Source of the DNA: UBA11222 sp030652895 | GTDB lineage: Bacteria > Pseudomonadota > Alphaproteobacteria > UBA11222 | DNA: 41,521 nt | NCBI GenBank assembly: GCA_038318895.1 | Contig: JBBQCS010000017.1 | Coordinates: 1-41,521 of the forward strand | Direction of reading: 5' to 3' | In this document: positions 28,148 through 37,818 of the stretch, piece after piece | Layout: each line of letters starts with the position of its first letter | Position numbering within the stretch: position 1 is the stretch's first letter | Made by a program: the position numbers and the translations under genes | The notes under the pieces: model-generated | Seen by the model: only the letters and a program-made list of their open reading frames with translations | What the model was told of the DNA's origin: nothing | Databases searched by the model: none

Positions 28148-29512
28148 ATGTTCACACTTGTTATTGTTGGCCGGCCCAATGTCGGCAAGTCGACACTGTT
28201 CAACCGTCTGGTGGGCAAACGGCTGGCTTTGGTTGATGATACGCCTGGCGTGACGCGCGATCGCCGCGAGGGAGAGGGCAAACTTGCCGATCTGACATTT
28301 ACTGTTGTCGATACGGCGGGGCTGGAGGATTCCACCAGTGAAAACATGGAAGGGCGCATGCGCCGCCAGACCGAACGCGCCATCGAAGGCGCGGACATGT
28401 GCCTGTTTATGATCGATGGGCGCGCAGGGGTGACGCCGATGGATGCGCATTTTGCCGAACTGTTGCGCAAGGGCAAAACCCCGGTGCTGCTGGCTGCAAA
28501 TAAATGCGAAAGCAGCGCCGGACGTGCTGCGCATTTCGAAGCCTACAAGCTTGGCCTCGGTGATCCGATTCCGATTTCAGCAGAGCATGGCCAGGGCCTG
28601 GACGGACTGTACGACGCATTGCGCGCGCTTATGCCCGCGCCGCCGTTCGAAGATGAAAGCGAAGACGTATTTGAAGATGAGAAAGCCGCAGCCCCGGATG
28701 CGCCACTGAAGATTGCCATTGTCGGCCGCCCCAACACGGGCAAGTCCACTCTGATCAATCAGCTGGTGGGGGAACAACGCATGCTGACCGGACCTGAAGC
28801 CGGCCTTACGCGCGATTCAATCTGTGTTTCGTGGCGGTGGAAGGGGCGCGCCATAGAGCTTTTCGACACCGCTGGCCTGCGCAAACAGGCGCGGGTGACC
28901 GGCAAGCTGGAGCGGCTGTCGACACAGGACACCAAGCGCGCGCTAAATTTTGCTGAAGTCGTGGTCGTTTTGATAGATGCGACACAACCATTCGAAAAAC
29001 AGGATCTGCATATCGCGGACCAGGTTGCGCGCGAAGGCCGCGCCCTGGTGATCGCGCTTAACAAATGGGATTTGATCGAGGATCCAAGGGAACACCTGGC
29101 GATGTTACGCCAGAAACTGGATTTGTCGTTGCCGCAGGTGACGGGCGTGCCACTGGTGACTCTGTCGGCGCTTACAGGCAAGGGGGTTGAACGTCTGTTG
29201 CCTGCGGTAGAAAAAATCTATGCGCTGTGGAACCGGCGCGTGCCTACTGCCGCGCTGAACCGCTGGCTGGCCGTTGCGACCGAGCGTCACCCGCCGCCAG
29301 CCGTGCAGGGGCGGCGCATTAAATTGCGTTATATGACTCAGGTCAGCGCCAGACCACCAGCATTTGCCGTGTTTACGACGCGTGCGGCGGCCTTGCCTGA
29401 TTCTTATTCGCGCTATCTGATCAACTCCCTTCGCAAGGACTTTGATCTACCCGGAGTGCCAATCCGTTTGATGTTGCGCACCCGCACCAATCCCTATGTG
29501 ACGGACAAATAG
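28148..29512 (+). CDS. der: Ribosome-assembly GTPase Der (EngA)
   Basis: The 454-residue protein has two consecutive G domains and a KH-like C-terminal domain (about 365-454, with RRIKLRYMTQ and LRTRTNPY). G domain 1 shows GRPNVGKS at 8-15, DTAGLED and NKCE as the G4 motif. G domain 2 starts GRPNTGKS near 195, with DTAGL and a standard NKWD. NKCE in place of NKxD in the first domain is a substitution tolerated in this family. Der binds the 50S subunit precursor and is essential in most bacteria. The linker between the domains is acidic (EDESEDVFEDEK). Confidence 0.95.
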   Translation: MFTLVIVGRPNVGKSTLFNRLVGKRLALVDDTPGVTRDRREGEGKLADLTFTVVDTAGLEDSTSENMEGRMRRQTERAIEGADMCLFMIDGRAGVTPMDAHFAELLRKGKTPVLLAANKCESSAGRAAHFEAYKLGLGDPIPISAEHGQGLDGLYDALRALMPAPPFEDESEDVFEDEKAAAPDAPLKIAIVGRPNTGKSTLINQLVGEQRMLTGPEAGLTRDSICVSWRWKGRAIELFDTAGLRKQARVTGKLERLSTQDTKRALNFAEVVVVLIDATQPFEKQDLHIADQVAREGRALVIALNKWDLIEDPREHLAMLRQKLDLSLPQVTGVPLVTLSALTGKGVERLLPAVEKIYALWNRRVPTAALNRWLAVATERHPPPAVQGRRIKLRYMTQVSARPPAFAVFTTRAAALPDSYSRYLINSLRKDFDLPGVPIRLMLRTRTNPYVTDK

Positions 29513-29865
29513 GCAGGTTTTGCCGTAATTGCGGGTTTTGAACTATTTATTTAGCCATTTTTTATTGTTGCAGCTATGTCACGGTGTCGCATCGATTTGG
29601 TGTTGTACGGGGCAGAGCCGAGAAAATGCCACAGAATCAGTCAGTTTGTGGCGTTAAATAGCGTTCACGAAATTGCGATTCGGTGTGACGGAAAAACATC
29701 GAAATTTCAAGCCTTGTTAACCATATAAGGGGTACAGTTGTTGCAAGGCGAGGATCAGGCGATTTGTCGTCTAATGTAAAAGGGCGCCGACTTTAATAAA
29801 AAAATGCGGGAGCAGGCGGGGAGACAGCGACGAGGGGGATTGTCGAGGCAATTAAAAGGTGTGCC
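29513..29865. other. 353-base AT-rich intergenic region before prkA
   Basis: No gene or RNA was recognised. The region is more AT-rich than its surroundings and should contain the prkA promoter. An inverted repeat GCCACA/TGTGGC (29628-29633 and 29647-29652, 13-base spacer) could be an operator. TTGAAC (29538-29543) with TTTATT 17 bases on is a weak sigma-70 candidate. I did not find a convincing -24/-12 or EcfG-type promoter. AAAGG lies just before the prkA ATG. Confidence 0.4.
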
Positions 29866-31803
29866 ATGAATGACGTCTTCGACCTCTTTAATGAGGTGTA
29901 TGTTCGCGAGAAGCAGGAAGCTATGAGCCTGCAGGATTACCTTCTGGGGTGCCGCGATAATCCCGAATTTTTCGCGAGCGCGGCCGAGCGTTTAATCGCG
30001 GCAATTGGTGAACCCGAAGTGGCGGACACCAGCACTGATCCCAGATTGGGGCGGATTTTTCAAAACCGCACCATCAAACGGTATCCGGCATTCAAAGATT
30101 TTTATGGAATGGAAGAGACGGTCGAACGGATCGTCGGCTATCTGCGATATTCAGCGCAGGGTCTGGAAGAGCGAAAGCAAATTCTGTATCTGCTGGGTCC
30201 GGTTGGCGGAGGTAAATCCTCGCTTGCGGAACAGTTGAAGCGCCTGATGGAGGACCGGCCAATCTACGTGTTGAGCGTTGGTAACCGGATCAGCCCGATT
30301 TTTGAATCGCCCCTGGGCCTGTTCAATCCTGAACGTATGGGCGATCTGCTCGAAAACAAATATGGCATCGCGCAGCGCAGGCTAAAAGGGATTATCTCGC
30401 CCTGGGCTGTAAAGCGGCTGGACGAGCTGAATGGCGATATTTCCAAATTCTCCGTGGTCCGGCTTATGCCCTCCAAGCTGCGTCAAATTGGTGTTGCCAA
30501 AACCGAACCCGGTGACGACAACAACCAGGATATTTCCGCGCTGGTTGGCAAGGTTGATATACGGCAACTGGAACATTTCAGCCAGAACGATCCCGACGCA
30601 TACAGCTATAGCGGCGGTCTTAATCTGACGACACAGGGGCTGCTTGAATTTGTTGAAATGTTCAAGGCGCCGATAAAGGTCCTGCATCCGCTGCTGACCG
30701 CGACCCAGGAGGGCAATTATCTGGGGACCGAAAGCTTCGGGGCGTTCCCTTATGAAGGTGTCGTGCTGGCCCATTCGAATGAATCGGAATGGCAACAGTT
30801 CAAAGCGAACAAGAATAACGAAGCGTTCCTGGATCGCATCTCCGTAATAAAAGTGCCCTATTGCCTGCGCAGTTCGGATGAAGCGCGCATCTATCAAAAG
30901 CTGTTGCGTGAAAGCGAGTTGGAAAGCGTTTCATGTGCGCCGGACACGCTTGAAATGCTGGCCAGATTTAGCGTGCTGACGCGGCTGCGCAAGCACGAGA
31001 ACTCGGCGCTTTATTCAAAAATGCGGGTGTATGACGGCGAGAACCTGAAGGACACGGACCCCAAGGCGCGTTCCATGCAGGAATATCGTGATTCAGCTGG
31101 GGTCGATGAAGGTATGAACGGCATCAGCACGCGTTTTGCCTTTAAGGTGCTGTCGCAGACCTTCAATTATGACACGGATGAGGTGGCGGCCGACCCGGTG
31201 CATCTGATGTATGTGCTGGAGCAGGCAGTGCGGCGCGAACAGTTTCCGGATGAAACCGAGAGCAGCTATCTGGAATTCATCAAATCCGAACTGGCGCCCC
31301 GTTATGCCGAATTTATAGGCAATGAAATCCAGAAGGCCTATCTGGAGTCTTATTCCGACTATGGGCAGAATCTGTTCGATCGTTATATTGCCTATGCTGA
31401 CGCCTGGATCGAGGATGACGACTACAAGGATCCGGACACCGGGCAGATATTCGACCGCACTGTTCTGGATGGCGAACTGTCCAAGATTGAAAAGCCGGCG
31501 GGCATAGCAAATCCAAAGGATTTCCGCAACGAAGTGGTCAAGTTCGCATTGCGCGCGCGCGCGAACAATGACGGTAGAAATCCTGCCTGGACGTCTTACG
31601 AAAAACTGCGCGAAGTCATCGAGAAGCGCATGTTCGCCCAGGTCGAGGACTTGTTGCCTGTCATCAGCTTTGGCGCCAAGAAAGACCATGAACTTGACGA
31701 TAAGCATTCCGAATTTGTCAATCGCATGACCGGACGTGGATATACCGAGCGCCAGGTACGCAGGCTGGTTGAATGGTATATCCGGGTTAACAAGGCAGGT
31801 TAG
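29866..31803 (+). CDS. prkA: PrkA family AAA+/serine protein kinase (YeaG-like)
   Basis: The 645-residue protein matches YeaG of Escherichia coli (644) in length and layout. The N-terminal AAA domain has the P-loop GPVGGGKSS at 111-119 (Lys117) after the conserved IKRYPAFKDFYGMEE. The C-terminal third is the PrkA-type domain, originally described as kinase-like. Family members act in starvation and stationary-phase survival or sporulation; both kinase and protease activities have been reported. The operon continues with yeaH-like and spoVR-like genes, the usual trio. The start at 29866 has AAAAGG upstream. Confidence 0.95.
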   Translation: MNDVFDLFNEVYVREKQEAMSLQDYLLGCRDNPEFFASAAERLIAAIGEPEVADTSTDPRLGRIFQNRTIKRYPAFKDFYGMEETVERIVGYLRYSAQGLEERKQILYLLGPVGGGKSSLAEQLKRLMEDRPIYVLSVGNRISPIFESPLGLFNPERMGDLLENKYGIAQRRLKGIISPWAVKRLDELNGDISKFSVVRLMPSKLRQIGVAKTEPGDDNNQDISALVGKVDIRQLEHFSQNDPDAYSYSGGLNLTTQGLLEFVEMFKAPIKVLHPLLTATQEGNYLGTESFGAFPYEGVVLAHSNESEWQQFKANKNNEAFLDRISVIKVPYCLRSSDEARIYQKLLRESELESVSCAPDTLEMLARFSVLTRLRKHENSALYSKMRVYDGENLKDTDPKARSMQEYRDSAGVDEGMNGISTRFAFKVLSQTFNYDTDEVAADPVHLMYVLEQAVRREQFPDETESSYLEFIKSELAPRYAEFIGNEIQKAYLESYSDYGQNLFDRYIAYADAWIEDDDYKDPDTGQIFDRTVLDGELSKIEKPAGIANPKDFRNEVVKFALRARANNDGRNPAWTSYEKLREVIEKRMFAQVEDLLPVISFGAKKDHELDDKHSEFVNRMTGRGYTERQVRRLVEWYIRVNKAG

Positions 31804-31827
31804 GAAAGCGCAAACTGGAGTAAGAAA

Positions 31828-33147
31828 ATGCATCATCACTTCATTGATCGGCGCGCCAATCCCAAAGACAAAAGCCTTGGCAATCGCCAGCGGTTTTTGC
31901 GCCGGGCGCGGGCGCGGATCAAGGAAGTCGTGAACAAATCCGTTCAGGACCGCAACGTGGGTGATGTCGCCGGTGGTGAAACCATCACTATTCCCGCCAA
32001 GGGTATTGAGGAGCCGCAATTTCGCAATTCCCGCCACGGGGGAAATCGCAGCCGCGTCTTTACCGGCAACAAGGAATATGTGACCGGCGATCAGATCGAC
32101 AAGCCACAGGGCGGTGGCGGTCAGGGCGGCAAGGAAGGTTCTGACGACGGTGAGGGGGAAGACGATTTTCGTTTTTCACTGACCAGAGAAGAATTCCTGG
32201 ACATGTTTTTTGAAGATCTGGAATTGCCTGATCTGGTCAAAACCAGCCTGCAGGAAGTTCACAGCGTCAAAATGCACCGGGCGGGGCATGCGGCTTCGGG
32301 TACGCCCACCAATCTGAATGTGTTGCGCACGATGCGTAATGCGCACGGGCGGCGCATCGCGTTGCATCGCCCGTCGCGGGCGGCTGTCGAGCGTCTGGAG
32401 CGCGAAGTGGCGGATCTGCGAGCCAAGCCGGTGCTTGACGATGAAGAACAGGTGCGCCTCGCGGAACTTGAACCGCAACTCGAAGCACTGCTGCGCAAGA
32501 TGCGCGTCGTACCCTATATAGATCCGGTGGATATTAGATATAACCGGTATGAGGCAAGGCCAAACCCCAATACCAAGGCCGTCATGTTCTGCCTTATGGA
32601 TGTGTCCGGATCGATGGGCGAACGTGAAAAGGATTTGGCCAAGCGTTTTTTCATGCTGCTGCATTTGTTTCTGGAGCGGCGCTACAAGCGCATCGAGGTT
32701 GTGTTCATTCGTCACACCCATCATGCGGAAGAGGTTGATGAACAGACGTTCTTCTATAGTCCTGAAACCGGCGGCACGGTTGTCAGCACGGCATTAGTGG
32801 AAATGCAGCGCATCATGAAGGAGCGTTTTCCTTCGGGGGAATGGAATATTTATGCCGCTCAGGCGTCGGACGGTGAAAACTTTTCCGGCGATTCAGCACT
32901 CTGCCACGAACTGTTGACCAACGAGATTATGCCGCTGGTGCAATATTACGCCTATATCGAAATACTTGATGAGCGGGAGTTCGATATTTTTCAGGACGCG
33001 CGCTCCGGCGCTGCTTTATGGCGTGCATATCAGGAAGTGGCGGATGGCTGGCATAATTTTGCAATGAAGCGTATCGCCAAGCCCGCAGACATATATCCTG
33101 TTTTCCGCGAATTGTTTGCCCATAAAGCGAAGGAACGGGTCGGGTAG
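31828..33147 (+). CDS. YeaH/YhbH family protein (DUF444) with vWA-like domain
   Basis: The 439-residue protein belongs to the DUF444 family encoded next to PrkA. It begins MHHHFIDRRANPKDKSLGNRQ, typical of the family, has a glycine-rich region near 90-105 (KPQGGGGQGGKEG), and a von Willebrand A-like domain with MIDAS sequence DVSGSMG near residue 260. In Escherichia coli YeaH acts with the YeaG kinase in nitrogen starvation; the molecular role is not settled. ATG 31828 has GGAG seven bases upstream and lies 24 bases after the prkA stop. Confidence 0.94.
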   Translation: MHHHFIDRRANPKDKSLGNRQRFLRRARARIKEVVNKSVQDRNVGDVAGGETITIPAKGIEEPQFRNSRHGGNRSRVFTGNKEYVTGDQIDKPQGGGGQGGKEGSDDGEGEDDFRFSLTREEFLDMFFEDLELPDLVKTSLQEVHSVKMHRAGHAASGTPTNLNVLRTMRNAHGRRIALHRPSRAAVERLEREVADLRAKPVLDDEEQVRLAELEPQLEALLRKMRVVPYIDPVDIRYNRYEARPNPNTKAVMFCLMDVSGSMGEREKDLAKRFFMLLHLFLERRYKRIEVVFIRHTHHAEEVDEQTFFYSPETGGTVVSTALVEMQRIMKERFPSGEWNIYAAQASDGENFSGDSALCHELLTNEIMPLVQYYAYIEILDEREFDIFQDARSGAALWRAYQEVADGWHNFAMKRIAKPADIYPVFRELFAHKAKERVG

Positions 33148-33183
33148 TCAGCAACTTTCCATTAGCCATTCAGGAACGCAGGC

Positions 33184-34746
33184 ATGACCACTAAGGCTAA
33201 CAGCACATTGCTCTATGACGGGTCGGACTGGAATTTTCCGACCTTGGAAAAGACCTATAAGGCGATTGAGGAAATTGCCATCGGGGACCTTGGCCTGGAC
33301 GTGTATCGCAACCAGATTGAAATCATATCCTCCGAGCAGATGCTGGACGCCTATTCATCCGTGGGCATGCCGCTGATGTATCAGCACTGGTCATTCGGCA
33401 AACGCTTTGCCCGCGATGAAATGATGTATCGTAAAGGCTACCAGGGACTGGCCTACGAGATTGTCATCAATTCCAATCCCTGCATCAGTTATAACATGGA
33501 AGAAAACACCATGGCGATGCAGACACTGGTGATGGCGCATGCGGCATTTGGCCACAATCATTTTTTCAAGAATAATTACCTGTTTCGTCAGTGGACGGAT
33601 GCAGACGGCATTCTGGAATATCTGCAATTCGCCAAAAGCTATATAGCGAAATGCGAGGAAAAACACGGCGCGCGGTCTGTAGAGGAAATCCTGGACGCCG
33701 CCCATGCCTTAATGGATCATGGTGTATTTCGCTATCGCCGCCCGCCACCGCTGTCAACGCGCGAGGAAGAAAGCAAGCGCCGTGAACGTCAGGAATACGA
33801 AGCACGGACATTCAATGACCTGTGGCGCACGCTTCCCGCCTCAGATAAAAACGCCGCTGTGAGCGACAGCGAAGAAGAGCGCCTGCAACGCCGGAAACTG
33901 CTGAAACTGCCGCAGGAAAACATTTTGTATTTTCTGGAAAAATTCAGCCCGGTTCTGGAACCGTGGCAGCGCGAACTTTTACATATCGTGCGCACGATCG
34001 CGCAATATTTTTACCCCCAGAAGCAGACCAAGGTGATGAACGAAGGGTGTGCAACTTTCGTGCATTATTACATCGTCAACACGCTGTATGATCAGGGCCG
34101 TATCAGCGAGGGGGCGCTGCTTGAAATCCTGCACAGTCATTCCAGCGTGGTGATGCAGCCAACCTATGACGATCCGCGCTATAGCGGAATGAACCCCTAT
34201 GCGTTGGGATTTGAGATGATGTGCGATATCAAACGCATCTGCACCGAACCCACGGACGAAGACCGGCAATGGTTTCCCGATCTTGCGGGCAGCGGCGACT
34301 GGCGCTCGGCATTGCGTTACGCCTGGGCGAATTACCGTGATGAATCTTTCATCCTGCAATATCTCAGTCCGCATCTGATGCGCAAGTTCCGCATGTTTTT
34401 GATCGCGGACGATGAAAATGAAAGCCAGTACCAGGTCAAGGGTATTCATGATGAGGCCGGCTTTCGCAAAGTGCGCGCGGCGCTGGCGCAGTCATATGAG
34501 ATTGGCCGCCTTGATCCCGACATCCAGGTGGTCGACGCTGACCTGAAAGGAGACCGCTGTCTTTCATTGCGCCATCTGGCGTTAGACAGAATTCCGCTGG
34601 ACACCAAGGAGCGTGATCAGACGCTGAAGCATTTGCGGCGGTTGTGGGGATATGACGTGCACATTGAAAGCGTCGATCGCGACAGCGGCGCGCTGATTTC
34701 CGAGGCGCGGCTCACCGGCGAAAGGCTGGAAGCGAGCATCCGGTAG
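33184..34746 (+). CDS. SpoVR/YcgB family protein
   Basis: The 520-residue protein is a full-length SpoVR homologue (YcgB of Escherichia coli is 510). Conserved segments include YRNQIEIISSEQMLDAYSS, WSFGKRF, MNEGCATFVHYYI and NPYALGFEMM. The MNEGCATF block with later histidines is strongly conserved. SpoVR was found in Bacillus as needed for spore cortex formation, but the gene is widespread in non-sporulating bacteria together with prkA and yeaH, as here. The biochemical function is unknown. It starts 36 bases after the yeaH-like stop with AGGAACG upstream, and a strong terminator follows at 34770. Confidence 0.95.
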   Translation: MTTKANSTLLYDGSDWNFPTLEKTYKAIEEIAIGDLGLDVYRNQIEIISSEQMLDAYSSVGMPLMYQHWSFGKRFARDEMMYRKGYQGLAYEIVINSNPCISYNMEENTMAMQTLVMAHAAFGHNHFFKNNYLFRQWTDADGILEYLQFAKSYIAKCEEKHGARSVEEILDAAHALMDHGVFRYRRPPPLSTREEESKRRERQEYEARTFNDLWRTLPASDKNAAVSDSEEERLQRRKLLKLPQENILYFLEKFSPVLEPWQRELLHIVRTIAQYFYPQKQTKVMNEGCATFVHYYIVNTLYDQGRISEGALLEILHSHSSVVMQPTYDDPRYSGMNPYALGFEMMCDIKRICTEPTDEDRQWFPDLAGSGDWRSALRYAWANYRDESFILQYLSPHLMRKFRMFLIADDENESQYQVKGIHDEAGFRKVRAALAQSYEIGRLDPDIQVVDADLKGDRCLSLRHLALDRIPLDTKERDQTLKHLRRLWGYDVHIESVDRDSGALISEARLTGERLEASIR

Positions 34747-34769
34747 CGCCGCTGTCTTTCATATCCGGG

Positions 34770-34807
34770 AAAAAGCCTGACCAGGTGCGGTCAGGCTTTT
34801 TGTTTTT
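34770..34807 (+). terminator. Strong rho-independent terminator, likely bidirectional
   Basis: AAAAAGCCTGACC (34770-34782) pairs perfectly with 34789-34801 across a six-base loop, followed by T-rich sequence. It terminates the prkA operon and, read on the other strand, can also end the gltA transcript, whose stop lies at 34807. Confidence 0.9.
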
Positions 34808-36192
34808 TATTTGCGCGCGCTTAGCGGCACATATTTGCGCTCGTTTTCACCGAGATAAAGTTGCCGTGGACGGCCGATTTTCTTGCCGGGGTCCGTGATC
34901 ATCTCATTCCATTGCGCAACCCAGCCAACGGTGCGTGCGACCGCGAAGATCACCGTGAACATGGACGGCGGGAAACCCAGCGCGCGCTCAATGATGCCGG
35001 AGTAGAAATCGACATTCGGGTAAAGCTGACGGTCGATGAAATATTTGTCATTCAGCGCAATTTCTTCCAGCTTCATTGCAATCTGCAACAGCGGATCATG
35101 CTTGATGCCGAGCACACCCAGCACTTCGTGGCAGGTTTTGCGCATGACCGTGGCGCGTGGATCATAGTTTTTATACACCCGGTGGCCAAAGCCCATTAGC
35201 TTGCTGTGATCGTTCTTATCCTTGGCGCGGGAGATGAACTCGCCAATATTGTCAACGGAGCCGATTGATTGCAGCATGTTCAGCGCCGCTTCGTTGGCGC
35301 CGCCATGGCTTGGGCCCCACAGGCTGGCGATACCGGCCGCGATACAGGCAAAAGGATTGGCCTCGGATGAGCCGGCCAGACGTACGGTTGACGTCGAAGC
35401 ATTTTGTTCGTGATCCGCGTGCAGAATGAAAATACGGTCCATGGCGCGGGCAATCACAGGATTGACCTTGTATTCTTGCGCCGGAACGGAAAAGCACATA
35501 TGCAGAAAGTTCTCTGCATAGCTGAGTTCATTGCGTGGATAGACGAACGGCTGCCCTACTGAATATTTATATGCAAGGGCGGCAATGGTGGGCATCTTGG
35601 CGATCATCCGGTAGCTGGCGACCATGCGCTGATGCGGATCCGTGATGTCGGTTGAGTCATGGTAAAACGCCGACAGCGCGCCGACCACGCCACACATCAC
35701 CGCCATGGGATGACTGTCGCGGCGGAATCCCCTGAACACGTTCAGGATCTGCTCATGCAGCATGGTGTGCATGGTGATGTCGTGTACAAATTTTCCCTTC
35801 TGCTTTTTATTCGGCAGATCGCCATAAAACAGCAAAAAGCAGGTTTCCATGAAATCACTTTTCATGGCGAGTTCGTCAATTGAATAACCGCGGTGACGCA
35901 ATATGCCTGCATCGCCATCAATATAGGTGATCTCGGAGTCACAGCTTGCAGTCGACGTAAAGCCGGGGTCATACGTAAACATGCCGGTTTCAGCATACAG
36001 TTTGCGCACGTCAATCACGCTGGGGCCTTCGCTGGCATGCATCACTGGCAGTTCCAGTGTCTTGCCACCATAACTCAGGGTGACGGAGTTGATTTTTTTT
36101 GCCGATGAAGCTTTTTCCGGTTTCGCAGTTTTTGCGGCTTTTGCCGGTTTCGCCTTTTGCTTAGCCGCTACTACCTTTTTCGCTACTCTCAT
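34807..36192 (-). CDS. gltA: Citrate synthase with basic N-terminal extension
   Basis: The 461-residue protein is a type II (hexameric class) citrate synthase. Core sequences are SHGGANEAA and GFGHRVYKNYDPR, with the two active-site histidines, and the aspartate in NVDFYSG. It condenses acetyl-CoA and oxaloacetate at the entry of the TCA cycle. The enzyme core begins near residue 34 (INSVTLSYGGKTLELP). The first 33 residues are an added tail with 11 lysines and repeated AKPAK-type blocks, unusual for the family (about 427-435 residues normally). The start is well supported, with AAAAGGAG seven bases before ATG 36192, so the tail appears real. An inverted repeat lies upstream at 36242-36258. 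Confidence 0.95.
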   Translation of the reverse strand: MRVAKKVVAAKQKAKPAKAAKTAKPEKASSAKKINSVTLSYGGKTLELPVMHASEGPSVIDVRKLYAETGMFTYDPGFTSTASCDSEITYIDGDAGILRHRGYSIDELAMKSDFMETCFLLFYGDLPNKKQKGKFVHDITMHTMLHEQILNVFRGFRRDSHPMAVMCGVVGALSAFYHDSTDITDPHQRMVASYRMIAKMPTIAALAYKYSVGQPFVYPRNELSYAENFLHMCFSVPAQEYKVNPVIARAMDRIFILHADHEQNASTSTVRLAGSSEANPFACIAAGIASLWGPSHGGANEAALNMLQSIGSVDNIGEFISRAKDKNDHSKLMGFGHRVYKNYDPRATVMRKTCHEVLGVLGIKHDPLLQIAMKLEEIALNDKYFIDRQLYPNVDFYSGIIERALGFPPSMFTVIFAVARTVGWVAQWNEMITDPGKKIGRPRQLYLGENERKYVPLSARK

Positions 36193-36233
36193 TCAAAACT
36201 CCTTTTGCAACGTTTCCCAGCGCCCAGTTTATG

Positions 36234-36258
36234 ATAATACCATGATTATGTTAATCAT
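36234..36258 (-). promoter_or_regulatory. Putative gltA promoter/operator with inverted repeat
   Basis: ATGATTA (36242-36248) and TAATCAT (36252-36258) form a 7-base inverted repeat with a TGT spacer. On the reverse strand it is followed directly by TATTAT (36239-36234), a good -10, so the palindrome would sit in the promoter spacer. It is 50-66 bases upstream of the gltA start. No regulator is assigned. Confidence 0.4.
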
Positions 36259-36307
36259 ATGCCTGCTGCGGTGCACAAGAGGCTATCATAGCAGGCTGTA
36301 TAGTAAA

Positions 36308-37720
36308 TCAAAGACTTTGGTCCTTTATCCGGGCCACAGATTCGTTCTGGCCGAGGGCGAACAGAACGTCGAAAATGCCCGGCGACGTCGTGGACCCGGT
36401 CAGCGCGGCGCGCAATGGCTGAGCCGCCTGCCCAAGCTTCATTCCGTTCGCCGCGGCAAATTGCCGGATACAGGCCTCAATTGTTGCGGGCGTCCATTCC
36501 TCTATAGCAGCGAACGCTGTTGCAAGTCCGGCTAACCGGCTGCGCGCCTCTGGGGTTAACAGTTTGAGCGCTCCGTCTTCAATTGCCAGTGGCCGTTGCG
36601 CGAACAAAAACGCCGCGTTCCTGGCCAGCTCAACCAGATTGGTAGCGCGTTCCTGCAAGCCCGGCAGTGCGAGTTCAAGGCGCGCGCGTCCATCGGCATC
36701 TACTTCTTTCCCGCTCAGGCGCGCAATCGTTTTAAGCAGATCGGGTATCAGCGCACCGGGTGCTTTTTCGCGCATATAGACGCCATTGAGGTTTTCCAGC
36801 TTGGCGAAGTCAAACCGGGCGGCGGATTTTCCGATGCCCCCCAGGTCAAACCATTCGATGGCCTGTTCCGTGGAAATGATCTCATCATCGCCGTGCGCCC
36901 AACCGAGCCGCAACAGATAATTGCGCATGGCGTCGGGCAAATACCCCATGTCGCGATAGGCGTCCACGCCCAATGCGCCATGGCGTTTGGACAGCTTTGC
37001 TCCATCCGGGCCAAGGATCATCGGCAGATGGGCAAAGACCGGTTCCGGCCATCCCATGGCGCGGTATATCTGTAGTTGCCGCGCCGTGTTGGTGAAATGA
37101 TCATCGCCCCGGATCACATGGCTGATCGCCATGTCATAATCATCGACGACAACGGAAAGCATATAGGTTGGGGTGCCGTCGCTGCGCAGCAGGACAAAAT
37201 CATCGAGTTGCGTATTGTTGAACGTGACGCTGCCAAGCACCTGGTCGTCGACAATTGTGTCGCCGGTTTGCGGTGTCCTGATGCGCACCACAGGGGGGAC
37301 GCCCGCGGGCGCTTCGGCTGGATCACGGTCGCGCCACAGCCCGTTATAGATGGGTGGCTTGCCCTGGGCGCGGGCGGTTTCGCGCATCTCCTCCAGTTCT
37401 TCCTGTGTGCAATAGCAATGATAGGCCTTGCCGGTGGCCAGCAATTGCCGGGCCACTTCTGCATGGCGTTCGCGCAGTGCAAACTGAAAAACCGGTGGCG
37501 CGTCGGCCTCCAGTCCAAGCCACGTCATGCCTTCTATAATGGCGTCGATGGCCGCCTGGGTTGACCGCTCGCGATCGGTATCTTCGATGCGCAACAGGAA
37601 AGTCCCGCCATGATGGCGCGCAAACAGCCAGTTGAACAGCGCCGTGCGCGCCCCGCCAATATGCAGAAAGCCGGTGGGGGATGGGGCAAAGCGGGTAATT
37701 ATAGGGCGGGTTTGGGTCAT
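36308..37720 (-). CDS. gltX: Glutamyl-tRNA synthetase
   Basis: The start is placed at ATG 37720 (MTQTRPIITRFAPSPTG), since the frame further upstream to 37840 is proline-rich and lacks homology. The 470-residue class I synthetase has the HIGH-type motif in FLHIGGARTAL, the KMSKS-type motif as AKLSKRHG near residue 240, and an anticodon-binding helical C-terminal domain. It charges tRNA-Glu, and in alphaproteobacteria usually also tRNA-Gln for later amidation. It lies 115 bases upstream of gltA on the same strand. The ribosome site at 37720 is weak; an alternative ATG at 37762 would add 14 residues. Confidence 0.94.
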   Translation of the reverse strand: MTQTRPIITRFAPSPTGFLHIGGARTALFNWLFARHHGGTFLLRIEDTDRERSTQAAIDAIIEGMTWLGLEADAPPVFQFALRERHAEVARQLLATGKAYHCYCTQEELEEMRETARAQGKPPIYNGLWRDRDPAEAPAGVPPVVRIRTPQTGDTIVDDQVLGSVTFNNTQLDDFVLLRSDGTPTYMLSVVVDDYDMAISHVIRGDDHFTNTARQLQIYRAMGWPEPVFAHLPMILGPDGAKLSKRHGALGVDAYRDMGYLPDAMRNYLLRLGWAHGDDEIISTEQAIEWFDLGGIGKSAARFDFAKLENLNGVYMREKAPGALIPDLLKTIARLSGKEVDADGRARLELALPGLQERATNLVELARNAAFLFAQRPLAIEDGALKLLTPEARSRLAGLATAFAAIEEWTPATIEACIRQFAAANGMKLGQAAQPLRAALTGSTTSPGIFDVLFALGQNESVARIKDQSL

Positions 37721-37818
37721 CAAGAACAGCGATTCCAGTAAGGGGTTGATAAATCCCCGCATGCTTAGCACACTTGCGGGGCAGGGGTTAAGTGGGGGTA
37801 TCGCAGGTGGCGGCGGGA

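Noticed and set aside
29866..34746. Sporulation as the role of the SpoVR/PrkA operon
   Set aside because: The trio is widespread in non-sporulating proteobacteria, and no sporulation gene is present in the window.
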